Of a stretch of DNA of 39,702 nucleotides, positions 13,594 to 21,364 are shown one piece after another. How positions within the stretch are numbered: the first letter of the stretch is position 1; the number at the start of each line of letters is the position of its first letter. Below the pieces are notes generated by a model, which was given only the letters and a program-made list of their open reading frames with translations, was not told the origin of the DNA and searched no databases. Made by a program: the position numbers and the translations under genes. Location: positions 1 through 39,702 of the forward strand of contig JBHEKP010000372.1 in the NCBI GenBank assembly GCA_041859375.1. The letters run 5' to 3'. This DNA is from JBHEKP01 sp041859375 (lineage in GTDB: Bacteria; Hydrogenedentota; Hydrogenedentia; Hydrogenedentales; CAITNO01).

Positions 13594-15546
13594 ATGCAGG
13601 ATTTCATGCGCAAGCATCGCAAGTTGATTTTGGGTTTCATCATTTTGGTCATCGCCGTGCCGTTTATCTTCTTTTTCGGCATGCCGACGGGCCAGAATAA
13701 CGCCGACGGCCCCCAGGACAGGGAAATCATGAGCATCGGCGGGGTGCCCGTCACCGAATCCGAATTCAGGCGCAATCTTGACTCCGCCGCCCAGATGATG
13801 GCCAGAAACGGCCAGGAGCGGCCCACCTACAAGGAGCTTGACGAGTCCGGCATGGTGAAGACCATCGTGGACCAGCTTGTTGACTCCTCCCTGATCTCCG
13901 TGCAGGAGGGGACCCGCAGGTTTGATGTTAAGGAGTCCCTGCTGCAGGAGCAGTTCAAAAAGTGGGATGTCTTCAAGGACGACAAGGGCAATTTCAATCC
14001 GGCGGCCTACAATGAGTGGGTGAAGCAGACCAACGACTGGACGGCGCTCTACGACGAGATTGAGAAGAGCATGTCCCGCCAGGTGTACCTGTCCATGGCG
14101 CTGGCGCCCTCCCGCCGCGTGCTTGACAGCGCGATCGAGGAGGAATTGATCGCCGACAACACCAAGATGTCCATCAAGTACGTGAAAATCGAGCCCCCGG
14201 TGACCCCCACCGAGGAGGAGATCCAGAAGCAGTACAATGAAAACCAGGAGAAATACCGCAAGCCGTCCACGAATGTGGCGGAGATGGTCGCCTTCTCCCT
14301 GGTCCCCGATGTGCCGCAAAAGGCGCTTGACGCGGTCAACGAGGCGCGGGGCGGCGCGGACTTCGCGGAAATGGTCAAGAAGTATTCGGATGTGACCGTT
14401 CCCGAGGGCGGTGATCTCGGCTGGCGCGCTGTCGAGGAGAACGCCGCGGCCCACATTCAGCCCATGTTCACCCTTCCCGTCGGCCAGGTCAGCGATCCCG
14501 TGGCCGGCCCGACGGGTTACTTCATTTACAAGGTGGACGAGGAGCGCGTCAACGACGCCGGCGTCCGGGAGGTGCACGCCCGGCAGATCGTCGTGAACGC
14601 CGCCCTGCCCGAGGCGAAGCGCGCCGAGCTTGACGCCAAGGCGGCGCAACTAGCCGCCAAGGCGCGGACGACCGACCTCGCCACCGCCGCCGCGGAGGCG
14701 GGCCTGCCCGTTGTGCGCACCGGCGCCTTCACCACCGCAAGCATGGAAATTGAAAACGTGGCCCGCGCCGACGTGCCCATGTTCCGCGGCGCCATGGCCA
14801 ACCAGAAGGATGACAAGCTGTTTGATCCCATCCCCGCCCGGCAGAACATCTATGTCGGCAGGGTGGTTGAGTCGGTTCCCGGCGAAATCCCCCCGATGGA
14901 GGAAGTCCGCCCGACCGTGACAAACGATGTGATCAACGCCACCAAGCGCTCCGACGCCTACAAAAAGCAGGTGGAGGATCTTTCGGCGCGCATCAAGAAG
15001 GAGGCCGCGAACATTGATGAGATTCCGGCAAAGTTCCCGGAACTCCAGGCGGAGGTGAAACAGACCACCGCCCCCTTCACCCGCAAGGACATGCTGTACC
15101 AGCAGCAGATATTCCTCCAGAGCAGCGATATTTATGATCGCCTCGGCAAGGCCGAGCCCGGCACAATGGCGGGGCCCCTGTCCGGCATGCTTGGCGACAC
15201 GTGGTTTGTGCAGCTTGTGGAAAAGACCCCGCCCACCGACGAGGAAAAGGCCAACTGGGCGGAGGAGCGCAAGACCCGCCGCGAGCAGGCTGTGCGCATG
15301 GGTGAATACGGATTCCTCTCCGACTACACAAAGAACCTGCGCGAGCGCATGCTTGCAAGCGTGAATTTCACCCAGAACAACGACGCCATTGACGAGATCC
15401 TTGGCCGCGGAAAGTACGCCCCCGAACCGGAAGGCGAGGGTGAGGGGGAAGGCGGGGCCGCCGCGCCCGCCGCGGCTCCGGCTGCGGAGTCTGCGCCCGC
15501 CGCGGCTCCGGCTGCGGAGTCCGCTCCGGCCGCTGCGCAGCAGTAG
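13594..15546 (+). CDS. Membrane-anchored PpiD/SurA-like periplasmic chaperone-isomerase
   Basis: A 650-residue protein of PpiD layout. ATG 13594 follows GGGAGG and opens MQDFMRKHRKLILGF, a short basic cytoplasmic tail followed by one transmembrane helix (about 12-28, FIILVIAVPFIFFFG); an upstream ATG at 13480 would add unrelated residues. A SurA_N-like chaperone region (about 40-235) follows, including IMSIGGVPVTESEFRRNL. A parvulin-type domain (about 245-320) has ADFAEMVKKYSD, GGDLGW, VSDPVAGPTGYFIYKV. A second partially similar region follows, then a low-complexity tail: GEGEGEGEGG and a duplicated APAAAPAAESAP unit. The role would be folding of outer-membrane and secreted proteins in the periplasm. 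The tail is unusual for PpiD and is encoded by tandem repeats. Confidence 0.87.
   Translation: MQDFMRKHRKLILGFIILVIAVPFIFFFGMPTGQNNADGPQDREIMSIGGVPVTESEFRRNLDSAAQMMARNGQERPTYKELDESGMVKTIVDQLVDSSLISVQEGTRRFDVKESLLQEQFKKWDVFKDDKGNFNPAAYNEWVKQTNDWTALYDEIEKSMSRQVYLSMALAPSRRVLDSAIEEELIADNTKMSIKYVKIEPPVTPTEEEIQKQYNENQEKYRKPSTNVAEMVAFSLVPDVPQKALDAVNEARGGADFAEMVKKYSDVTVPEGGDLGWRAVEENAAAHIQPMFTLPVGQVSDPVAGPTGYFIYKVDEERVNDAGVREVHARQIVVNAALPEAKRAELDAKAAQLAAKARTTDLATAAAEAGLPVVRTGAFTTASMEIENVARADVPMFRGAMANQKDDKLFDPIPARQNIYVGRVVESVPGEIPPMEEVRPTVTNDVINATKRSDAYKKQVEDLSARIKKEAANIDEIPAKFPELQAEVKQTTAPFTRKDMLYQQQIFLQSSDIYDRLGKAEPGTMAGPLSGMLGDTWFVQLVEKTPPTDEEKANWAEERKTRREQAVRMGEYGFLSDYTKNLRERMLASVNFTQNNDAIDEILGRGKYAPEPEGEGEGEGGAAAPAAAPAAESAPAAAPAAESAPAAAQQ
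15464..15523 (+). repeat. Two tandem 30-bp units in the 3' end of the PpiD-like gene
   Basis: Two near-identical 30-base units (15464-15493 and 15494-15523) each encode APAAAPAAES; they differ by a silent change and are followed by a decayed third unit. The copy number is likely to vary between strains by slippage, in frame because the unit is a multiple of three. Confidence 0.75.
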
Positions 15547-15673
15547 CGCGGAAGGCCGAAATATTTCATCCTTTGGCTTGGTTTCCGGGACCGGGGAAGG
15601 GGCTGTTCAGGTACGGTTCGGCCCATGCCGCGCGCGTGATGAGGGCGCGCGGAGAGCAGGAAAGGATAGAGCC

Positions 15674-16621
15674 ATGGAAAAGGTGTTGATTATCGGTTCC
15701 GGCCCCTCCGGGTACACCGCCGCATTGTATTGCGCCCGCGCCGACATGAACCCCCTGGTGATGGAGGGCGAGTTGAGCAAGGACATCCTGCCCGGCGGAC
15801 AGTTGATGACTACCACCGAGGTGGAAAACTTCCCCGGGTATCCGGAGGGGGTCTCCGGCCCCGCCATGATGGACGACTTCAAAAGACAGGCCGGGCGTTT
15901 TGGCGCGCGCTTTGTCTACAAGACCGCCACCAGGGTTGACTTCTCCGCGCGCCCCTTCAGGGTCTGGTCCAACGATGAGTTGTTCGAGGCGGAGGCCGTA
16001 ATTATCGCCACCGGCGCGAGCGCCCGCTACATGGGCCTCCCGTCGGAGGAGGCCTTTTTGAACAGGGGCGTTTCCGCCTGCGCCACCTGCGACGGCGCGC
16101 TGCCCAGGTTCAGGGGCCGCCCCGTGGTGGTGGTCGGCGGCGGCGACACGGCCATGGAGGAGGCCATGTTCCTCACCAAGTTCGCGGAAGTGGTGCATAT
16201 CGTCCACCGCCGCGACAAGTTCCGCGCCAGCAAAATCATGGGCGAGCGCGCCGTGAACCATCCGAAAATCAGGGTGGAGTGGAATTCCGTCGTGGATGAA
16301 ATCCACGGCAACGACACCGAGGGCGTGACCGGCGTGCGCCTCCGCGACGTGAACACGGGCGCGGTCCGCGACCTCGCCTGCGCCGGTTATTTCGCCGCCA
16401 TCGGCCACAAGCCCAACACGGAAATCTTCGCGGGCGTTCTGGAGTTCGACGAGTCCGGCTATCTGGTGACCAGGCCCGACAGCACTTACACAAAGATTCC
16501 CGGCGTGTTCGCCTGTGGCGATGTGAAGGACAAGGTCTACCGCCAGGCGATTACCGCCGCGGGAAGCGGATGCATGGCCGCGTTGGACGCGGTGCGGTGG
16601 CTCGAGGCGCAGGAGGGGTGA
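15674..16621 (+). CDS. trxB: Thioredoxin reductase TrxB
   Basis: TrxB passes electrons from NADPH through FAD to thioredoxin. The 315-residue flavoprotein has the FAD-binding IIGSGPSGYTAALYCARA, the GGQLMTTTEVENFPG segment, the redox-active CATC at 136-139, the NADPH-binding GGGDTAMEEA with HRRDKFRAS, and the C-terminal FAD motif GVFACGDVKDKVYRQAITAAGSG. ATG 15674 has AGGAAAGGA upstream and matches the family start. It lies between the PpiD-like chaperone and the secretion/PpiC pair, a thematic fit with protein export and folding, with 127 bases in front of it that may hold a promoter I cannot place. Confidence 0.96.
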   Translation: MEKVLIIGSGPSGYTAALYCARADMNPLVMEGELSKDILPGGQLMTTTEVENFPGYPEGVSGPAMMDDFKRQAGRFGARFVYKTATRVDFSARPFRVWSNDELFEAEAVIIATGASARYMGLPSEEAFLNRGVSACATCDGALPRFRGRPVVVVGGGDTAMEEAMFLTKFAEVVHIVHRRDKFRASKIMGERAVNHPKIRVEWNSVVDEIHGNDTEGVTGVRLRDVNTGAVRDLACAGYFAAIGHKPNTEIFAGVLEFDESGYLVTRPDSTYTKIPGVFACGDVKDKVYRQAITAAGSGCMAALDAVRWLEAQEG

Positions 16622-16676
16622 CCCCGCCCGCCGTGCGGGTCCGCATCCTCCGCCAACGCCAAGGAGGAAGGGCGTC

Positions 16677-17696
16677 ATGGGACTGTTTTCTTCCCGTCTG
16701 ACCGCCAGGGAGATGGCGCCGATGTGCCGGCAGCTTGCCACCTCCTACGATGCGGGCATACCCATTCTGCAGGGCCTCGCCCTGGCGGCCCGCCATTCCG
16801 CCTCCTCCAAGGTGCGCGGTCTGCTCGGCCGCATCCATGCGCGCATCCGGAAGGGCGCGACGCTCATGGACGCCGCCAGGGTCGAGCAGAAGCTGCTCCC
16901 CGATTTCTTTGTCGAGGTGCTCGGCGCGGGTGAAACCGGCGGACACCTGGACGTGATGCTGCGCGACCTGGCGGACTATTACGAGGATCAGGCCGCCATG
17001 AAGCGCACCGTTGTGGTGGCCATGGTCTACCCGGGCATGCAGCTCGCCGCCGCCTGGTTCCTGGGCACCTTCGCCCTGCGCATCATCCCCTTTGTCGGCG
17101 GCGGCCGGGGCGATTTTTCGCTTGAGGCGTATTTCCGCAGCTATCTGCTCTTTCAGGCCGGGGCGCTTTCCATCGCCGCCCTCGCCTTCGCCGCCATGGT
17201 GGTGCTGGCGCGGCTCGGCCTGTACGAGCATGTGACAGGCTTCGTGAAAACATTCGTCTGGCCAATCCGCACCATCAGCCGCCGCTTCGCCCTGGCCCGT
17301 TTTTTCAGGGGCATGTCCCTGCTGGTGGGCGCGGGCATCGACATCCGCCAGTGCATCCAGCGCTCCGCACGGCTGACGATGAACCCCTACATGGAGCGCG
17401 ACCTGCTTCAGGCGGTTCCCGTGGTCGCCCGGGGCGGCACCCTTGTGGAGGCGTTTTCAAGGGTCAAGTGCGTGAGCAGTGTGGGCCGCGAAATGCTGGC
17501 CGTGGGTGAACAGTCGGGAAACCTGGAGTTTTCCCTGAAAAAAGTTTCCGACTACCATTTTGAGGAGGCCCGCGCCGCCGTGCGCAGCGCCATGACCATC
17601 GGGGGGGTGCTTGTGCTCTTGCTGGTGGGCGGCCTGATCGGGTACATTGTCATTTCCTTTTACGCGGGCTTGTACAGCAATCTTGGGATTATGTGA
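16677..17696 (+). CDS. Type II secretion system F family protein (GspF/PilC), solitary
   Basis: A 339-residue inner-membrane protein with two T2SSF domains. The first (about 8-130) has MAPMCRQLATSYDAGIPILQGL and ends at GAGETGGHLDVMLRDLADYYE followed by a helix (VVVAMVYPGMQLAAAWFLG); the second (about 205-335) has RFFRGMSLLVGAGIDIRQCI and MLAVGEQSGNLEFSL followed by the last helix (GGVLVLLLVGGLIGYIVISFYAGLY). GspF/PilC proteins form the platform that couples the cytoplasmic ATPase to pilin or pseudopilin assembly. ATG 16677 has a perfect AAGGAGG. It lacks the N-terminal ~60 residues of typical 400-residue members, and no gspE, gspD or prepilin gene is nearby, so the partners must be encoded elsewhere. 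The stop overlaps the next start (TGATG). Confidence 0.88.
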   Translation: MGLFSSRLTAREMAPMCRQLATSYDAGIPILQGLALAARHSASSKVRGLLGRIHARIRKGATLMDAARVEQKLLPDFFVEVLGAGETGGHLDVMLRDLADYYEDQAAMKRTVVVAMVYPGMQLAAAWFLGTFALRIIPFVGGGRGDFSLEAYFRSYLLFQAGALSIAALAFAAMVVLARLGLYEHVTGFVKTFVWPIRTISRRFALARFFRGMSLLVGAGIDIRQCIQRSARLTMNPYMERDLLQAVPVVARGGTLVEAFSRVKCVSSVGREMLAVGEQSGNLEFSLKKVSDYHFEEARAAVRSAMTIGGVLVLLLVGGLIGYIVISFYAGLYSNLGIM

Positions 17697-18283
17697 TGAA
17701 GGCGACGGGCGGTATGGAGCAGGCTGCAATGAATCCGGAACAGACACTGGAGGCCGAACCCAGGGACAGGACGAAACTGCTTTGGGCCGGAGTTTTGGCG
17801 CTGATAGTGATTATGGCCGCGGGCATCTGGTTCAGCCAGCGCCCCAAGCCCAACACGTCAAGCGTGCGGGCGCGGCACATCCTCATCAAATACTCCCCGA
17901 CCGATTTGGTGGAGCGGAACCGCGCCATGGAGCGCGCCCTGGAAATCCGGGAAAGGCTGCTCAATGGCGGGGACTTTGCCGCCCTTGCCCGCCAGTATTC
18001 GGAGGATCCCATGTCCTCGCGGCGGGGCGGGGATTTGGGTTGGGCGCCGAAGGGGGTCTTTGACAAGGCGTTTGAGGAGTATTGCTGGCAGGGTGAAGTG
18101 GGCAAAATCAGCGACATCATCAGCACTCAGTTCGGTTTCCACATTATCCAGATCACCGACCGCCATGTCTCCGAGGCCGAACTGTACGAGCAGGAGCTGG
18201 ACCGCCGCACGCTGGAGGAGGAGAAGAAGAGAAGCGGGGCGGGCGGGGCCCCGGCGTCCCCGTCCCCCGATCCCGCGCGGTAG
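17696..18283 (+). CDS. Membrane-anchored parvulin-type peptidyl-prolyl isomerase
   Basis: A 195-residue protein: cytoplasmic N-terminus, one transmembrane helix (about 28-46, LLWAGVLALIVIMAAGIWF), and a single parvulin domain facing the periplasm, with VRARHILIKYSP, GGDFAALARQYSEDPMSSRRGGDLGW, FDKAFEEYCWQGEVGKIS and TQFGFHIIQITDR, the standard rotamase blocks. It ends in a charged, then proline-rich tail. ATG 17696 shares its A with the stop of the GspF-like gene, so the two are translationally coupled; GTG 17693 is possible but adds one residue only. The pairing suggests that it assists folding of a substrate of that export platform (inference). Confidence 0.88.
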   Translation: MKATGGMEQAAMNPEQTLEAEPRDRTKLLWAGVLALIVIMAAGIWFSQRPKPNTSSVRARHILIKYSPTDLVERNRAMERALEIRERLLNGGDFAALARQYSEDPMSSRRGGDLGWAPKGVFDKAFEEYCWQGEVGKISDIISTQFGFHIIQITDRHVSEAELYEQELDRRTLEEEKKRSGAGGAPASPSPDPAR

Positions 18284-18310
18284 CGGGGAACCCCACCAAG
18301 GAGGTTTTTG

Positions 18311-19312
18311 ATGGCCTGTGAGGCGACAGCATACGCGCGCGCGGGGTTGATGGGAAACCCCTCCGACGGGTATTTCGGCAAGACGCTGAGCGTGGTGATC
18401 CGTGATTTTTCCGCCAAAGTCAGCCTCTATGAAAGTCCCGAGGTCGAGATTGTCCCCAGTTTTCAGGACCGCTCCAAATATGCGGGCATCCGCGAACTGG
18501 TCGACGACGTCATCAGCAACGGCTATTACGGCGGCATCCGGCTGATGAAGGCGGCCGTGAAGCGGTTTTACGATTACTGCCGGGAAAACGGCATTTCCCT
18601 CGCGGATCGCAATTTTTCCATCCGCTACCGTTCCACCATTCCCCGGCGTCTTGGTTTGGCGGGCTCCAGCGCGCTGGTCACGGCCACCATCAAGTGCCTC
18701 ATGGAATTCTACGACGTGGACATTCCCAAGCCGCTCCTGCCGGGGTTGATCCTCAGTGTGGAGACGGACGAGCTGGGCATTGCCGCGGGCCTGCAGGACC
18801 GGGTCATCCAGGTGTACGAAGGTGCCGTTTTCATGGACTTCAGCCGGGAAATCGTGGAGCGCCAGGGCCACGGCGACTATGAGGAGCTGGATCCCGCACT
18901 CCTGCCGCCGTTGTTCATCGCCTACAGGCAGGATCTGGGCGAGGGTTCGGAGGTCATTCACAACAATGTGCGCCAGCGCTGGCTGGACGGCGACCCCGAG
19001 GTGATCGCGGCGATGCGGGATTTCGCCTCCTACGCGCAGGAGGCGCGCGATCTGGTCGTTGCGGGAAGGGGCATGGAAATCGGCCCGCTCATGGACAAAA
19101 ATTTCGCGCGCCGCCAGACCATCTTCAAGCTGGATCCGCGCAATGTGGAAATGGTCGGGGTGGCCCGGTCCGTGGGCGCCCACGGCAAATTCGCCGGCTC
19201 CGGGGGGGCCATCGTGGGCATGTACTACGACGAGGCCATGTACGCCCGGCTCCGTGATGCCATGGCCCGCATCGGTGTGGCGGTGGTGAAGCCGCGCATC
19301 GAGGCGTATTGA
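18311..19312 (+). CDS. GHMP-family sugar kinase, glucuronokinase-like
   Basis: A 333-residue GHMP kinase (ATP-dependent small-molecule kinase fold). ATG 18311 follows AAGGAGG by five bases. Motifs are ARAGLMGNPSDGYFGKTLSV (about 10-29), which resembles the opening of plant glucuronokinase, the ATP-binding loop RRLGLAGSSALVTA (about 115-128), and a C-terminal GSGGAIVGM (about 296-304), the third GHMP motif. Glucuronokinase makes glucuronate-1-phosphate for UDP-glucuronate salvage. The gene is one of the block of closely spaced + strand genes and ends six bases before rsmI. The family call is firm; the substrate is inferred, and another sugar acid or sugar is possible. No matching UDP-sugar pyrophosphorylase is visible in the window. 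Confidence 0.82.
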   Translation: MACEATAYARAGLMGNPSDGYFGKTLSVVIRDFSAKVSLYESPEVEIVPSFQDRSKYAGIRELVDDVISNGYYGGIRLMKAAVKRFYDYCRENGISLADRNFSIRYRSTIPRRLGLAGSSALVTATIKCLMEFYDVDIPKPLLPGLILSVETDELGIAAGLQDRVIQVYEGAVFMDFSREIVERQGHGDYEELDPALLPPLFIAYRQDLGEGSEVIHNNVRQRWLDGDPEVIAAMRDFASYAQEARDLVVAGRGMEIGPLMDKNFARRQTIFKLDPRNVEMVGVARSVGAHGKFAGSGGAIVGMYYDEAMYARLRDAMARIGVAVVKPRIEAY

Positions 19313-19318
19313 CCATCC

Positions 19319-20098
19319 ATGGCCACCCTCTATTTCATCGCCACGCCCATCGGCAACCTTGAGGACATCAGCCACCGCGCGCTGCGCGTGCTGGGCTTGG
19401 TGGACGCCGTGGCGTGCGAGGACACCCGCGTCACCTGGCGCATTTTTGAGCGCTACGGGATTAAACCGCCGGAAACCCGCTTCTCATGCCATGAGCACAA
19501 CGAGGAGCAGGCGGCGAAACGGGTGATGGGACTGCTGGACGCGGGGCAGTCCGTCGCCCTCTGCACCGACGGCGGCCACCCCGGCATCAGCGATCCGGGT
19601 TACCGGCTTGCGGCGCTGTGCCATGAGCGCGGCCACCGGCTGGAGGTCATCCCCGGACCAAGCGCCGCCACCACCGCGCTGGTGGCCTCGGGCCTGTCCA
19701 CCTCCAGTTTCACCTTCAAGGGTTTTCCCCCGCGCAAATCGGGCCAGCGCCGCCGCTTTTTTGCCATGGACCGGGATTTGCCCCACACGCTCATCGTTTA
19801 CGAATCCCCCTTCCGGGTCGGCCAGTGCCTGGCCGACGCCCATGCGGCGCTGGGCAACCGGCTGGCGGCGGTGTGCCTGGAGCTGACCAAGAAATTCGAG
19901 GCGGTCCACCGCGGCTGGCTCGCCGACCTTGCCGGGCAGTTCAAGGGCAAAGAGGTGAAGGGCGAGGTGACCATCGTCATTTCGGGGAACAATCCCAAGT
20001 TCCGCAGCGGTGATGACACCGGAAGCGACGACGGGTTTGACGGGGAGGAAGACGGCGGCGACGGGGGGGATGACGGGGAAATGGCGTCCCGGGGCTGA
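19319..20098 (+). CDS. rsmI: 16S rRNA (cytidine1402-2'-O)-methyltransferase RsmI
   Basis: RsmI methylates the ribose of C1402 in the decoding centre of 16S rRNA. The 259-residue protein begins MATLYFIATPIGNLEDISHRAL, followed by ACEDTRVTWRIFERYGI, SCHEHNEEQAA, and the SAM-site block, which here reads LCTDGGHPGISDPG in place of the usual SDAGTPgisDPG, then PGPSAATTALVASGLST and GFPPRK. A strongly acidic, glycine-rich tail of about 30 residues (DDTGSDDGFDGEEDGG..) follows the normal end of the fold and is unusual. The start lies six bases after the GHMP kinase stop. Confidence 0.93.
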   Translation: MATLYFIATPIGNLEDISHRALRVLGLVDAVACEDTRVTWRIFERYGIKPPETRFSCHEHNEEQAAKRVMGLLDAGQSVALCTDGGHPGISDPGYRLAALCHERGHRLEVIPGPSAATTALVASGLSTSSFTFKGFPPRKSGQRRRFFAMDRDLPHTLIVYESPFRVGQCLADAHAALGNRLAAVCLELTKKFEAVHRGWLADLAGQFKGKEVKGEVTIVISGNNPKFRSGDDTGSDDGFDGEEDGGDGGDDGEMASRG

Positions 20099-20115
20099 AT
20101 CGGCGGCGGGGTTAA

Positions 20116-20124
20116 TGCTATGCT
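20116..20124 (+). promoter_or_regulatory. Putative extended -10 box for thrC
   Basis: TGCTATGCT is an extended -10 (TGn + TATGCT) in the 105-base gap between rsmI and thrC, 79 bases before the thrC ATG. No strong -35 is visible. Confidence 0.4.
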
Positions 20125-20203
20125 ACTGCCGTTTCCCCGGCGCGAACACGGGGTGTGCGTCCGCGTTTAACCTGTGGCAGTCTCCTGCCTGGAAAGAGTG
20201 ACC

Positions 20204-21301
20204 ATGCGCAACGAAGGCATCATCAACCGCTACCGCAGCCACATGCCGGTGTCGGATGACACCTGTGTCATCACCCTGAACGAGGGTTCGACCCCGCTGG
20301 TCGCTGCCTACAACCTCAGCGCCGCCATCCATCCGAAACTGGAGATTTACCTGAAGTACGAGGGGCTGAACCCCACCGGCTCCTTCAAGGACCGGGGCAT
20401 GACCATGGCCATCACCAAGGCGGTGGAGGAAAAGTACGAGGTGGTCATGTGCGCATCCACGGGCAACACCTCGGCCTCGGCGGCGGCCTATGCCGCGCGC
20501 GCGGGCATCAAGTGCGCCGTGCTCATCCCGGAGGGGAAGATTGCCTTCGGAAAACTGTCCCAGGCGATGATTCACGGCGCGAAGGTCATCCAGATCAAGG
20601 GCAACTTTGACGACGCGCTCAACCTGGTCCGCCGCATCTGCGACAACTTCCCCGTGGCGCTCGTGAATTCGGTGAACCCCTACCGCATCGAGGGCCAGAA
20701 AAGCGGCGCGTTTGAGATCATAGACGACTTCGACGGCACGGCCCCCGACTTCCAGGCCATGCCCGTGGGCAATGCGGGCAACATCACCGCCTACTGGAAG
20801 GGTTACAAGGAATACCACGCCTGCGGCAAGAGCGACACCCTCCCGAAAATGCTCGGGTTCCAGGCTGCCGGTTCCGCGCCCATCGTGCTCGGTCATCCGG
20901 TGGAAAAACCGCAGACCTTCGCCACCGCCATCCGCATCGGCAACCCCGCAAGCTGGGCCACCGCCGTCGCCGCGCGCGACGAATCCGGCGGCCTCATTGA
21001 CATGGTCACCGACGATGAAATCAGGGCCGCCTACAGGATGCTCGCGGGCACCGAGGGCGTTTTCTGCGAGCCCGCCAGCGCCTCCGGCGTCGCCGGACTG
21101 ATCAAGCTGGCCGGGCAGGGTTACTTTGACAGCATGGAGCCGCGCAACGGCAAGCGCTTCCGCGTGGTCTGCATCCTCACCGGGCACGGGCTGAAGGATC
21201 CCGACAACGCCATCGCCTGCGCCGAACAGCCGGTCACGGTCGAACCCCGCGAGGAGGAAATCCTCGAAGTGCTCGGTTACACCACCCCCGCCCTGGCATA
21301 G
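20204..21301 (+). CDS. thrC: Threonine synthase ThrC
   Basis: ThrC converts O-phosphohomoserine to threonine with pyridoxal phosphate. The 365-residue protein has NEGSTPLVAA near the start, the PLP lysine in NPTGSFKDRGM (K62), ASTGNTSASAAAYAARAG (PLP phosphate and substrate binding), MPVGNAGNITAYWKG and CEPASASGVAGL, then VCILTGHGLKDPD at the end, as in the short (Bacillus-type) synthases. ATG 20204 has GGAAAGAG upstream; an in-frame ATG at 20174 lacks one. Homoserine dehydrogenase lies at 28.5 kb on the other strand; homoserine kinase is not in the window. A bidirectional terminator follows. Confidence 0.94.
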   Translation: MRNEGIINRYRSHMPVSDDTCVITLNEGSTPLVAAYNLSAAIHPKLEIYLKYEGLNPTGSFKDRGMTMAITKAVEEKYEVVMCASTGNTSASAAAYAARAGIKCAVLIPEGKIAFGKLSQAMIHGAKVIQIKGNFDDALNLVRRICDNFPVALVNSVNPYRIEGQKSGAFEIIDDFDGTAPDFQAMPVGNAGNITAYWKGYKEYHACGKSDTLPKMLGFQAAGSAPIVLGHPVEKPQTFATAIRIGNPASWATAVAARDESGGLIDMVTDDEIRAAYRMLAGTEGVFCEPASASGVAGLIKLAGQGYFDSMEPRNGKRFRVVCILTGHGLKDPDNAIACAEQPVTVEPREEEILEVLGYTTPALA

Positions 21302-21319
21302 GCGCACAGGTAAAAAAAC

Positions 21320-21350
21320 AACGCCGGGAACCTGAAGGTTCCCGGCGTTT
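21320..21350. terminator. Bidirectional intrinsic terminator between thrC and the B12-regulated gene
   Basis: A perfect 13-bp stem (21320-21332 with 21337-21349, loop TGAA) is flanked by an A-rich run on the left (21312-21321) and a T-rich run on the right (TTTCTGTTTC), so it can end transcripts from both convergent genes. Confidence 0.88.
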
Positions 21351-21364
21351 CTGTTTCTGGGGTG

